From Pyxidicoccus parkwaysis (GTDB lineage Bacteria > Myxococcota > Myxococcia > Myxococcales > Myxococcaceae): DNA of 64,000 nt. Below are positions 19,512 to 26,766 of the stretch, piece by piece. Below the pieces are notes generated by a model. The model made no database searches. It had not been told where the DNA came from and saw only the letters and a program-made list of their open reading frames with translations. Position 1 is the first letter of the stretch. Every line of letters begins with the position of its first letter. A program made the translations under genes and the position numbers. The DNA lies in NCBI RefSeq assembly GCF_017301735.1, contig NZ_CP071090.1:2222001-2286000 (forward strand), in the 5' to 3' direction.

Positions 19512-20323
19512 GGGCGCTCCTGTGGGTGGCGGCACTGCTGGTGGCGGCTCCGGCGGGCGCGCAGATGCCCCCGGCCGCGCGCGCCCTGATGCAGCACATG
19601 TCCAAGGGCACCCGCGCCGCGAAGGTGGGGGACTGGGCGACGTACCGCTTCGACGGCGGCGGCCTGCGCGTCTTCTACTGGCGCACCGCCGTGGTGGGCG
19701 AGGAGAAGGACAAGTCCGGCCGCGACGCGGTCTGGGTGGAGCTGGAGGCGGGCACGCACCCGGCCATGAAGTCCCCCCTCATGCAGATGCGCATGCTGGT
19801 GGCGCGCGAGGGCGACGAGATTCGCTACGACGCCATCTCCCGCCTCTTCATCGGCGGCCCCTTCGACAGGCCCCAGGAGTACTCGAAGGAGGCGCTGGAG
19901 CACGTCCTGAAGGAGGAGAAGGACGCCCAGGCCCAGGCCCAGCAGGCGCGCGCCGCCGACGCCAAGGCTCCGGCGCCCGCGGGAATCACACCCGTGATAC
20001 GCTCCGGCAAGGAGCAGCGGCTGATGACGCTCGCCGGCACGGTGACGGCCGTCCCGGTGGAGGTCGTCTTCAAGGGCACCGTCATCAAGCGCATCTGGGT
20101 CAGCCGGGAGATTCCATTGATGAACCTGGTGAAGATGGAGATTCCCGGCATCGCCCACTCCATGGAAGTGGTGGAGTACGGTATCGACGCGAAGCCGCGC
20201 ATGGTGATGCCGCCGCCGGACGCCCCCAAGGTCCGCCTGGAGTATGCGGACTCCGTGCTGCCGGATTTGGGAGCCGCCGCGGACGCCGAGGCGGCGCAGA
20301 AGGACTCGGAGGACACGCCTTGA
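19508..20323 (+). CDS. secreted protein of unknown function in the Tad-like cluster
   Basis: A 271-residue protein with a signal peptide (LLWVAALLVAAPAGAQ, cleavage near 18), then a beta-rich segment with GDWATYRFDGGGLRVFYWRT and a charged coiled region DAQAQAQQARAADAK (about 138-152). The C-terminal half contains VTAVPVEVVFKGTVIKRIWV. No family is recognised. The GTG start overlaps the previous stop in GTGA, and the TTG start of the next gene overlaps its own stop, so the genes are tightly coupled. Probably periplasmic. Confidence 0.72.
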   Translation: MRALLWVAALLVAAPAGAQMPPAARALMQHMSKGTRAAKVGDWATYRFDGGGLRVFYWRTAVVGEEKDKSGRDAVWVELEAGTHPAMKSPLMQMRMLVAREGDEIRYDAISRLFIGGPFDRPQEYSKEALEHVLKEEKDAQAQAQQARAADAKAPAPAGITPVIRSGKEQRLMTLAGTVTAVPVEVVFKGTVIKRIWVSREIPLMNLVKMEIPGIAHSMEVVEYGIDAKPRMVMPPPDAPKVRLEYADSVLPDLGAAADAEAAQKDSEDTP

Positions 20324-20550
20324 ATCCCGTGAAGACGTCGCGCCCCCGCGCTCGCAGGAGCCAACGCGGTCAGGCCATGGTCGAGTACTCGCTCCTGAAC
20401 TGGGTCCTCGTCGTCGCCCTCGTCGTCGGAGCGTCGGTGAAGGTGAAGTGGTCGGATGACAGGCAGTCCAACGTCATCGACCTCTTCATGGAGGCGTATC
20501 AGGTCTACTACGACTCCTACTATTTCGTGCTGAACCTGCCGTTCCCGTGA
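20320..20550 (+). CDS. small Flp/TadE-like prepilin
   Basis: A 76-residue protein with a basic leader (about 1-16, TSRPRARRSQRG) followed by QAMVEYSLLNWVLVVALVVG. Cleavage after Gly would leave Gln at +1, Glu at +5 and Tyr at +6, the hallmark of Flp-type type IVb pilins, and the hydrophobic helix follows at once. The mature form would be about 59 residues, the usual Flp size, so this is the best candidate for the filament subunit. The start is probably TTG at 20320, overlapping the previous stop and with GGAGG six bases upstream; GTG at 20329 is the alternative. Confidence 0.78.
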   Translation: MNPVKTSRPRARRSQRGQAMVEYSLLNWVLVVALVVGASVKVKWSDDRQSNVIDLFMEAYQVYYDSYYFVLNLPFP

Positions 20551-21323
20551 CGACACGAAGCGTGGCGGGGCAGCCGTCCCCGCTCGGGCTGCGGCTGGTG
20601 CACGCGGCCGTCTTCCTCGCCTTCGCGGCCGGTGTCGTCGTCACCGCCGTGCCCGAGTGGCAGCACCTGTCGCACGCGCTCGGCCAGCCCTTCCACGCTG
20701 GCGCGCCGCCCCGGTGGCTGGTGCTCGTCGGTTCGCTGCTGGCCGCCGCCGGCACCCTCCGTCTGGCCTGGGGCCTCGTCCGGGGCCGCACCGCGCCGCT
20801 GTGGGCCTCCGGCGCCATCCTCCTCGCCGTGGTGGGCACGCTGGCCGCGGGCGCTCCCCGGGGCCTGGAGGAGACCCGCTCCGAGAGTGCCGCCAACCTG
20901 GACCTCCTCCGCGTGGCGCGGCGGGTCCACCTGGCGATGGTGCAGGAGCTCCAGGCGCACGCCGGGGCTCCGGTGGACGTCGAGGCCTGGAGGCAGGCCC
21001 TCACCCGGGCCGGCGCGCGCGAGGGCCTCGTGCGCACGCGCACCTTCCGGCCCGTCCCGCCCCAGGTACTCTGGCTGCCCTCCGAGCAGGCGGTGCCCGA
21101 GGCGCTCGTCCCGGGCGCGCTGCTGGTGCACGTGGCGCCGGAGGGCGTGGGCTTCAGCGTGCGCGTGGTGGGGCTGGAGCACGGCCGGCCCGCGCTCTTG
21201 AAGGACGACCAGGGCGCGACGCTGGTGCTGCGCGGCCTCTACAACCCGGACCTGCCGCCTCCGCCGGAGCCTTCGCTCCCGGACACGCTGGGCCCGGGCC
21301 CCCTGCGTTCGCCGACTCGCTGA
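20547..21323 (+). CDS. membrane protein of unknown function in the Tad-like cluster
   Basis: A 258-residue protein with three hydrophobic segments in the first 100 residues (about 13-35, 55-75, 84-101), then a soluble domain of about 150 residues containing VHLAMVQELQAHAG and a Pro-rich C-terminus. The family is not recognised. Its GTG start overlaps the stop of the Flp-like gene (GTGA), placing it firmly in the operon. It may be an inner-membrane accessory, but nothing in the sequence states a role. Confidence 0.68.
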   Translation: MTTRSVAGQPSPLGLRLVHAAVFLAFAAGVVVTAVPEWQHLSHALGQPFHAGAPPRWLVLVGSLLAAAGTLRLAWGLVRGRTAPLWASGAILLAVVGTLAAGAPRGLEETRSESAANLDLLRVARRVHLAMVQELQAHAGAPVDVEAWRQALTRAGAREGLVRTRTFRPVPPQVLWLPSEQAVPEALVPGALLVHVAPEGVGFSVRVVGLEHGRPALLKDDQGATLVLRGLYNPDLPPPPEPSLPDTLGPGPLRSPTR

Positions 21324-21453
21324 CAGCGTCCCCCAACGCCAGGGTTGCCGGAGACCCGGGACTCGGACAGTCTCGGTGCTCCTCCATGACGCGGTGGCCC
21401 GAAGGCCGGACGGGGCCACCCTGGCATCAATGACGAGGGACAAGGAGCGCGCA

Positions 21454-22170
21454 ATGGCGCATGCGGCCTGGAAGTGGATGGCGGTGGCGGCGGCGGTCGG
21501 AGCGGCAGTGCTGGCCTGCGGTGGGGACGACGACGAGGGCGGGACGAACAACCCTCCCACCGGTATCGACGCGGGCGTGAATGAGGTCCGCCCCGGCCTG
21601 GGAGACGACCCGGGCGAGCCGCTGGGCACGCAGTTCAACCTGCCCACGGGCGTGACGGTGAGCGGCACGGTGTACGGGGCGGATGACCTGACCTCGGACT
21701 GCGGCAATGGTGCCCCGGGCAATGGCTCGGGTGTCTACGTGCAGGTCTGCGTGCCGCTGCGCAACAGCACGGGTGGGCCGGTGGAGGTGGTCTTCCCGCC
21801 GGGCCTCGTCATCGTCTCCACCTCCGAGGGCTTCCAGAACGGCCTGCTGGTGGAGCGCGTCGTCATCACGGTGCCGCCCACGCCCCCGGGCCCCGGCGGC
21901 CCCCCGGACGGCGGCACGGACCCCGACGCCACCGTGGTGCCCCTCTTCACGTACTGCCTCAACGAGTCGCAGAACCCCAACGAGAAGGGCACGCCCTACA
22001 AGCTCGGGCCCGTCACCAGTGACTCGGCGCTGAAGGAATTGCTGCAGCTGCTCTCCGGCAAGCGCATCGACAGCCCCGAGGACGTCGACGTGGTGCAGGA
22101 GGCGCTCTACAGCATCACCGAGAGCAAGGGCCTCACCGCCGAGGACCGCGCCGCCATCAACAAGCTGTGA
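21454..22170 (+). CDS. lipoprotein of unknown function in the Tad-like cluster
   Basis: A 238-residue lipoprotein: the signal peptide (WKWMAVAAAVGAAVLACGG) ends in the lipobox VLAC, followed by an acidic GGDDDEGG spacer. The mature part has a conserved-looking GTQFNLPTGVTVSGTVYG, five or so Cys residues, a Gly/Pro-rich loop and a helical C-terminus. Start ATG at 21454 is supported by AAGGAG at a spacing of seven or eight bases; ATG at 21430 is less likely. It lies after the pilin-like genes and 197 bases before cpaB. Function unknown. Confidence 0.75.
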   Translation: MAHAAWKWMAVAAAVGAAVLACGGDDDEGGTNNPPTGIDAGVNEVRPGLGDDPGEPLGTQFNLPTGVTVSGTVYGADDLTSDCGNGAPGNGSGVYVQVCVPLRNSTGGPVEVVFPPGLVIVSTSEGFQNGLLVERVVITVPPTPPGPGGPPDGGTDPDATVVPLFTYCLNESQNPNEKGTPYKLGPVTSDSALKELLQLLSGKRIDSPEDVDVVQEALYSITESKGLTAEDRAAINKL

Positions 22171-22237
22171 CAGGCCTGTAGCAGCGGCGGAAGTCTCAGG
22201 AATGGCGCGGGATGCGGGGCTGTCGCGAGAGGTGGTT

Positions 22238-22267
22238 TTGACACCCGGCGTATCGCACGGCTAACAT
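22238..22267 (+). promoter_or_regulatory. promoter of the cpaB-tadB-tadC-FHA operon
   Basis: A perfect TTGACA -35 box (22238-22243) and TAACAT -10 box (22262-22267) are separated by 18 bases in the 197-base gap before cpaB. The start codon is about 100 bases downstream. It suggests the assembly genes can be transcribed apart from the pilin-like genes. Confidence 0.6.
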
Positions 22268-22367
22268 CCCGCGCCATCTCGCGTATTGCGTCTGACTGTA
22301 TTCGCACACCCCCTCTGGACCGCCGCTCCACCGAACGGTTCCCCCCCGTTCTGGAGGTTCCTGAATC

Positions 22368-23189
22368 ATGTTGAAGGGCAAGACTCCGCTCGTCGTCGCG
22401 CTCGTGCTTGGCCTGCTGGCCGGCGTCATCGCGTATTCCGCCATCAAGAAGAAGGAGGCGGACGTCCGCCGCGGATGGAATCTGGTGCCTGTCGTCGTGG
22501 CAGCGCAGGACATCCCCGAAGGCACGGTCATCACCTTCGAGATGATCTCCCAGCGCTCCGTGCCGGAGCAGTTCGTCACCTCCTCGGTGGTGCGCCCGGA
22601 CTCGGCCTCCTACGTGGTGAACCAGAAGGTGCTCGTGGCGCTGCAGGCGGGTGATCCGCTGCTGTGGAGCCAGTTCGAGACGACGAAGGCCGCCGAGCGC
22701 CTGTCCACCAAGGTGCAGCGCAAGGCCCGCGCCATCACGATTGAGGCGAAGAACACCACGTCCGTGGGCGGCTGGATTCGCCCCAACGACAAGGTGGACG
22801 TCATCGGTACCTTCCGTGATCCGCAGACGGACGAGAGCGTGGCGGTGACGCTGCTCCAGAACGTCATCGTGGTGGCCACGGGCAAGATTACCGGCACCAC
22901 CAACGTGAACCTGATTCCGGAGAGCCAGCGCGAGTACAACAACATCTCGCTGATGGTGCTGCCGGAAGAGGCGGAAATCCTCGTGCTGGCGACGGACCTG
23001 GGCAGCCTCACGCTCACCCTGCGCAACGAGGACGACGTGGACCTCATCGAGGAGCGCGGCCGCGCCACCATCAGCACGCTGCTCTCCGGTGAGCGCACCC
23101 GCGTGCTGGAGCAGAAGCGCCGCGAAATCATCCAAATCATCAAGGGCGGCGCGGCGGCGGAGAAGGCCGCGGGCGCGGGCGCGCCGTAA
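22368..23189 (+). CDS. cpaB: Flp pilus assembly protein CpaB/RcpC
   Basis: A 273-residue protein with an N-terminal membrane anchor (about 7-24), a SAF-like domain containing VVVAAQDIPEGTVIT (about 42-56) and a C-terminal beta-rich RcpC/CpaB domain with ITIEAKNTTSVGGWIRPND and VDVIGTF. In Tad systems this periplasmic protein supports the secretin or filament passage. It begins after GGAGG with suitable spacing and heads the second half of the cluster under its own likely promoter. The last 20 residues are Ala/Gly-rich. Confidence 0.92.
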   Translation: MLKGKTPLVVALVLGLLAGVIAYSAIKKKEADVRRGWNLVPVVVAAQDIPEGTVITFEMISQRSVPEQFVTSSVVRPDSASYVVNQKVLVALQAGDPLLWSQFETTKAAERLSTKVQRKARAITIEAKNTTSVGGWIRPNDKVDVIGTFRDPQTDESVAVTLLQNVIVVATGKITGTTNVNLIPESQREYNNISLMVLPEEAEILVLATDLGSLTLTLRNEDDVDLIEERGRATISTLLSGERTRVLEQKRREIIQIIKGGAAAEKAAGAGAP

Positions 23190-23225
23190 CGGCGGGTCCT
23201 CCCCCTTCACCAGGGAACCACGCCC

Positions 23226-24071
23226 ATGCTCGCCGGAATCGTCCTCCTCCTCGTCACCGGGTCGGTCTTCTTCTTCAGCCTGGTGATCTTCAGCGTCCTG
23301 TCGAAGGCGTATGAGCAGTACCAGGAGCGCTACGTCGCCAAGTCGATGAACGACTTGAGCGACATGTTCCTCTTCATCGACGCACGCCAGATGTTGATCC
23401 TCAACATCGCGAGCATGTGCTTGCTGGGGATCCTCTCGTACATCATCTTCAACCCCATCCTCGCCGTCATCGCCACGGTGTTCGGCTTCTTCGTGCCCAT
23501 GCTGCTGGTGAAGCACTACCGCAAGCGGCGCATCAAGAAGTTCAACGTCCAGCTGGTGGACGCGCTGCAGGCCATGGCCAACGCCTTCAAGGCGGGCCTC
23601 ACCTTCCCGCAGGCGATTGAACACGTGGCGCGCGAGGCGATGCCTCCGCTGTCCCAGGAGTTCGGCCTCTTCGTGAAGGAAGTGAAGCTGGGCGTGCCGC
23701 TGGAGGAGGCGCTCATCAACATGGGGCGCCGGGTGGGCAGCGACGACCTGGAGCTGGTGGTGGTGTCCACCAACATCGCCCGGCAGCTCGGCGGCAACAT
23801 GGCGGAGATGTTCGAGACCATCTCCACCGTGATTCGCGAGCGCTTCCGCCTGGAAGGGAAGATCGACGCGCTCACCTCGCAGGGCAAGCTGCAGGGGTGG
23901 ATTGTCGCGGCCATGCCCGGCGTACTGGGCATGGTGCTCAACTACATGCGGCCGGACCTGATGGAGCCCATGATGAACCACCTGTTCGGGTGGATCCTGG
24001 TGGTCATCATCGCCATCATGGAAATCATGGGCATCCTCATCATCCGCCGCATCGTCAACATCGACATCTGA
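23226..24071 (+). CDS. tadB: inner-membrane platform protein TadB
   Basis: A 281-residue member of the type II secretion F family. It has an N-terminal helix, a pair of helices about 60-98 (ILNIASMCLLGILSYIIF and the next), a cytoplasmic F domain with VDALQAMANAFKAGLTFPQA and SDDLELVVVSTNIARQLGGNM, then two C-terminal helices ending IIRRIVNIDI. With TadC it forms the platform on which the assembly ATPase acts. That ATPase is not in this window. Confidence 0.93.
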   Translation: MLAGIVLLLVTGSVFFFSLVIFSVLSKAYEQYQERYVAKSMNDLSDMFLFIDARQMLILNIASMCLLGILSYIIFNPILAVIATVFGFFVPMLLVKHYRKRRIKKFNVQLVDALQAMANAFKAGLTFPQAIEHVAREAMPPLSQEFGLFVKEVKLGVPLEEALINMGRRVGSDDLELVVVSTNIARQLGGNMAEMFETISTVIRERFRLEGKIDALTSQGKLQGWIVAAMPGVLGMVLNYMRPDLMEPMMNHLFGWILVVIIAIMEIMGILIIRRIVNIDI

Positions 24072-24084
24072 CGAGGAGTGCTCC

Positions 24085-24969
24085 GTGGACATCCTGACGC
24101 AAGTGCTGGTCGGCAGCTCCGCGCTGCTCTTCGCGGGGGCCATCGGGTTCCTCGGCCTGGGCCTGTACCAGACGCTCTTCGAGCGCTTCCTGTCCGAGGT
24201 CCGTGAAGAGTCCGCGGGCGGCGTGAAGGGCGCGGGTGGCGTGGCCATCCGCCGCCTGGGCGCCATGAACCGCCGCTTCATGTGGCCGGGCTACGAGGCC
24301 AAGGCGCGCCGCAACCTCATCAAGGCCGGTGAGCCCCAGGGCTACAAGCCCGAGGACATCATGGCCCTGCAGGAGGTCAGCGCCGTGGGCGGCCTGGTGC
24401 TGGGCCTGCTGTTGATGAACTCCATCGGCTTCAACCTGGGCTGGGGCCTGGTCGTCATGCTGATTGGCATGTACTACCCGCTCATCTGGCTGAACGACCA
24501 GGTGAAGAAGCGCCACCTGCAGATTTCCCGCGCGCTGCCCTACAGCCTGGACCTGCTGACGCTGTCGGTGGAAGCGGGCCTGGACTTCACCGCAGCGCTG
24601 GCGAAGGTGGTGGAGAAGGGCAAGCAGGGCCCGCTGCGCGAGGAGCTGCAGCTGGTGCTCAAGCAGCTCAAGATGGGCAAGACGCGCGAAGAGGCGATGA
24701 AGAGCATGATTGTCCGCGTGGACCTGCCGCCGCTGACGACGTTCGTCACCGCGCTCATCCAGGCGGACAAGATGGGCACGAGCCTGGGCAAGGTGCTGCG
24801 CATCCAGTCCACGCAGATGCGCATCGACCGCACCCAGCGCGCGGAGAAGCTGGCCGGCGAGGCCCCGGTGAAGATGCTCTTCCCGCTCATCGCCTGCATC
24901 TTCCCGACGGTGTTCATGGTGCTGTTCGGGCCCATCGTGTTCCAGTTCTTCTTCGGCGAGCTCGCCTGA
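24085..24969 (+). CDS. tadC: inner-membrane platform protein TadC
   Basis: A 294-residue F-family protein, the partner of TadB. It has an N-terminal helix (about 6-30), two helices in 90-135, a cytoplasmic F domain with LPYSLDLLTLSVEAGLDFTA and FVTALIQADKMGTSLGKVL, and a final helix ending FQFFFGELA. The GTG start follows GAGGAG. TadB and TadC are 13 bases apart and read together. Family assignment is firm; its partner choice in this Tad-like machine is by analogy. Confidence 0.93.
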   Translation: MDILTQVLVGSSALLFAGAIGFLGLGLYQTLFERFLSEVREESAGGVKGAGGVAIRRLGAMNRRFMWPGYEAKARRNLIKAGEPQGYKPEDIMALQEVSAVGGLVLGLLLMNSIGFNLGWGLVVMLIGMYYPLIWLNDQVKKRHLQISRALPYSLDLLTLSVEAGLDFTAALAKVVEKGKQGPLREELQLVLKQLKMGKTREEAMKSMIVRVDLPPLTTFVTALIQADKMGTSLGKVLRIQSTQMRIDRTQRAEKLAGEAPVKMLFPLIACIFPTVFMVLFGPIVFQFFFGELA

Positions 24970-24979
24970 GGCGCGTGCC

Positions 24980-26728
24980 CTGGCAATCCGTCTGACCATC
25001 ACCAAGGGGCTCCAGGAAGGAAGGGAGCTCGTCTTCGAGCAGGCCGAGGTGAAGATCGGCCGGACCTCGGAGAACGACCTGGTGCTGCACGACCATGGCG
25101 TGTCCCGGCGGCACGCCCGCATCGTCGAGCGCGGAGGGCTCTACTTCGCCGAGGACGTGGGCAGCGCCAACGGCACGTCCCTCAACGGCGCGCTGATTCC
25201 CGGTGAGCAGCAGCTGCGCGACGGGGACAGAATCACCGTGGGGCCCGTGGAGTTCACCTTCGTCTGGGTGCCGCCGGAAGGGGACGAGGACGCCACCCGC
25301 CCCATCCGCCGCAACATGCCGGTGGGAGGCCTCTTCGACGCCGTGGCCGAGGTGCAGCCCACCGCGAAGCTGCCCGCCATCGCCCCGCAGCGGCCCGTGG
25401 ACTCGCCGCCTCCGCCGCCGGTGAAGGTGGCGGCCCCGCCCGTGCTCGCTCCCGCCGCCGACCTCGACGAGGCGCCGGAGAAGACCCTGCTCGAGATTGC
25501 GCCCGTCCTGGCGCCTCCCGCCTCCTACGCCGACGAGGCGCCGGAGAAGACCCTCCTCGAGATTGCGCCCGTCCTCGCGCCTCTCGTCCTCCCCGAGGAG
25601 AAGACCGCCTCCGCCGCGCCCGAGCTCGCCCCCGCGCCTCTCGTGCTCCCCGAGGAGGTGCCGGAGGAGAAGACCACCCCCGCGCTCAGGTTCACCCTCG
25701 CGCCCCCAGTCGTCCCCGAGGAGGGGACCGCACCCGCGCTCAAGCCCGCCCCCGCGTCGCCCGCCGCCCCCACCGAGGGCGCGACGGCCGCCGAGCGTGC
25801 CCGGCGCCGCCGGGAGCTGGCCAGCTCCGGAGGAGGGCAGCTCGCGTTGTGGTGGACCGAGCAGCCGCTGGGGGCGCGCCTCGCGGTGGCCCTGCCGGTG
25901 GTGCTGCTGCTCGTGGGCGGGCTCGTCACGCTGGGCTGGGTGTTCCTGCCACACGAGGGGAGTGCCGGCCCCAAGGGCCCGGAGCCGGTGTCGCTCGGGG
26001 TGGACCCGGTGACGGACTCGTTCGGCCTGGGCGAGGGCGTGCAGTGGGAGCGCCCGGACCAGAAGTCGTTCGACTTCGAGTTCGTCACGCCCACGCGCGC
26101 CGTGGCGCTCCTGCACTACCAGGCCAGTGGCATCTCCAAGGAGGAGGTGGCGCTGGTGCTCAACGGCGTCAACCTGGGGTGGGTGCCCCCGGACACGGCC
26201 AGCGCCAACGAGCGGGAGCTGGAGGCCATCCTCCCGGTGCTCACGCTCAAGCGCAACGAGCACAACTCCGTCGTCTTCGACAACGTGCGCAACCCGCCGG
26301 GTAACGAGTCCTGGCGCGTGTGGAACCTCCGTCTGGAAATCATCCCCGTGCCGGAGCTGTCCCGCGACGACCTGGTGGCCAAGGCGCGCCAGTACGCGGT
26401 GGCCGGCGCCCGCTTCTACGAGACGCGGGACATCGGCGCGGAGAACCTCTTCAAGGCGTGGAAGGAGTTCCGCTTCGCGTGGATCACCCTGGAAGCCCTG
26501 GACGAGAAGCCGGAGCTGTACCAGGACGTGCGCTACCAGCTCGGTCAGGTGTCAGCCGAGCTTGACCACAAGTGCAGCCAGCTGATGCTCGATTTCCAAC
26601 GCGCCGTACAGTACCGGAACGCGAAGAAGGCCCGGGCCGCCCTGCAGGAAGTGGGCAGGCGCTTCCCTACGGCCGAGCATCGCTGCCACAATCGGGCGTT
26701 GGAGTTGGCTTACGAGCACGAGCTCTAG
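24980..26728 (+). CDS. membrane-anchored FHA-domain protein, first of two
   Basis: A 582-residue protein. The FHA domain (about 1-97) has GRTSEND (27-33), SRRH (42-45) and a GSANGT loop, a phosphothreonine-binding site. A Pro/Glu/Ala-rich linker (about 120-275) contains two near-identical DEAPEKTLLEIAPVLAP repeats. One membrane helix lies near 299-323, then a soluble C-terminal region with helical repeats. The start is problematic: the first FHA strand (ITKGLQEGRELVF) lies upstream of the first ATG/GTG/TTG (GTG 25049), so either CTG at 24980 is used or one base is missing near 24977. FHA suggests control by Ser/Thr kinases. Confidence 0.78.
   Translation: MAIRLTITKGLQEGRELVFEQAEVKIGRTSENDLVLHDHGVSRRHARIVERGGLYFAEDVGSANGTSLNGALIPGEQQLRDGDRITVGPVEFTFVWVPPEGDEDATRPIRRNMPVGGLFDAVAEVQPTAKLPAIAPQRPVDSPPPPPVKVAAPPVLAPAADLDEAPEKTLLEIAPVLAPPASYADEAPEKTLLEIAPVLAPLVLPEEKTASAAPELAPAPLVLPEEVPEEKTTPALRFTLAPPVVPEEGTAPALKPAPASPAAPTEGATAAERARRRRELASSGGGQLALWWTEQPLGARLAVALPVVLLLVGGLVTLGWVFLPHEGSAGPKGPEPVSLGVDPVTDSFGLGEGVQWERPDQKSFDFEFVTPTRAVALLHYQASGISKEEVALVLNGVNLGWVPPDTASANERELEAILPVLTLKRNEHNSVVFDNVRNPPGNESWRVWNLRLEIIPVPELSRDDLVAKARQYAVAGARFYETRDIGAENLFKAWKEFRFAWITLEALDEKPELYQDVRYQLGQVSAELDHKCSQLMLDFQRAVQYRNAKKARAALQEVGRRFPTAEHRCHNRALELAYEHEL
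25466..25582. repeat. direct repeat of 51 bases inside the first FHA gene
   Basis: Positions 25466-25516 and 25532-25582 are identical except for two third-position changes and encode the same 17 residues of the linker. The period of 66 bases keeps the reading frame, so copy-number change would only lengthen or shorten the linker. Confidence 0.9.
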
Positions 26729-26766
26729 GCCCGTGCCCCCCTCGTAGGAAGAGTCGGTGATTTGCC

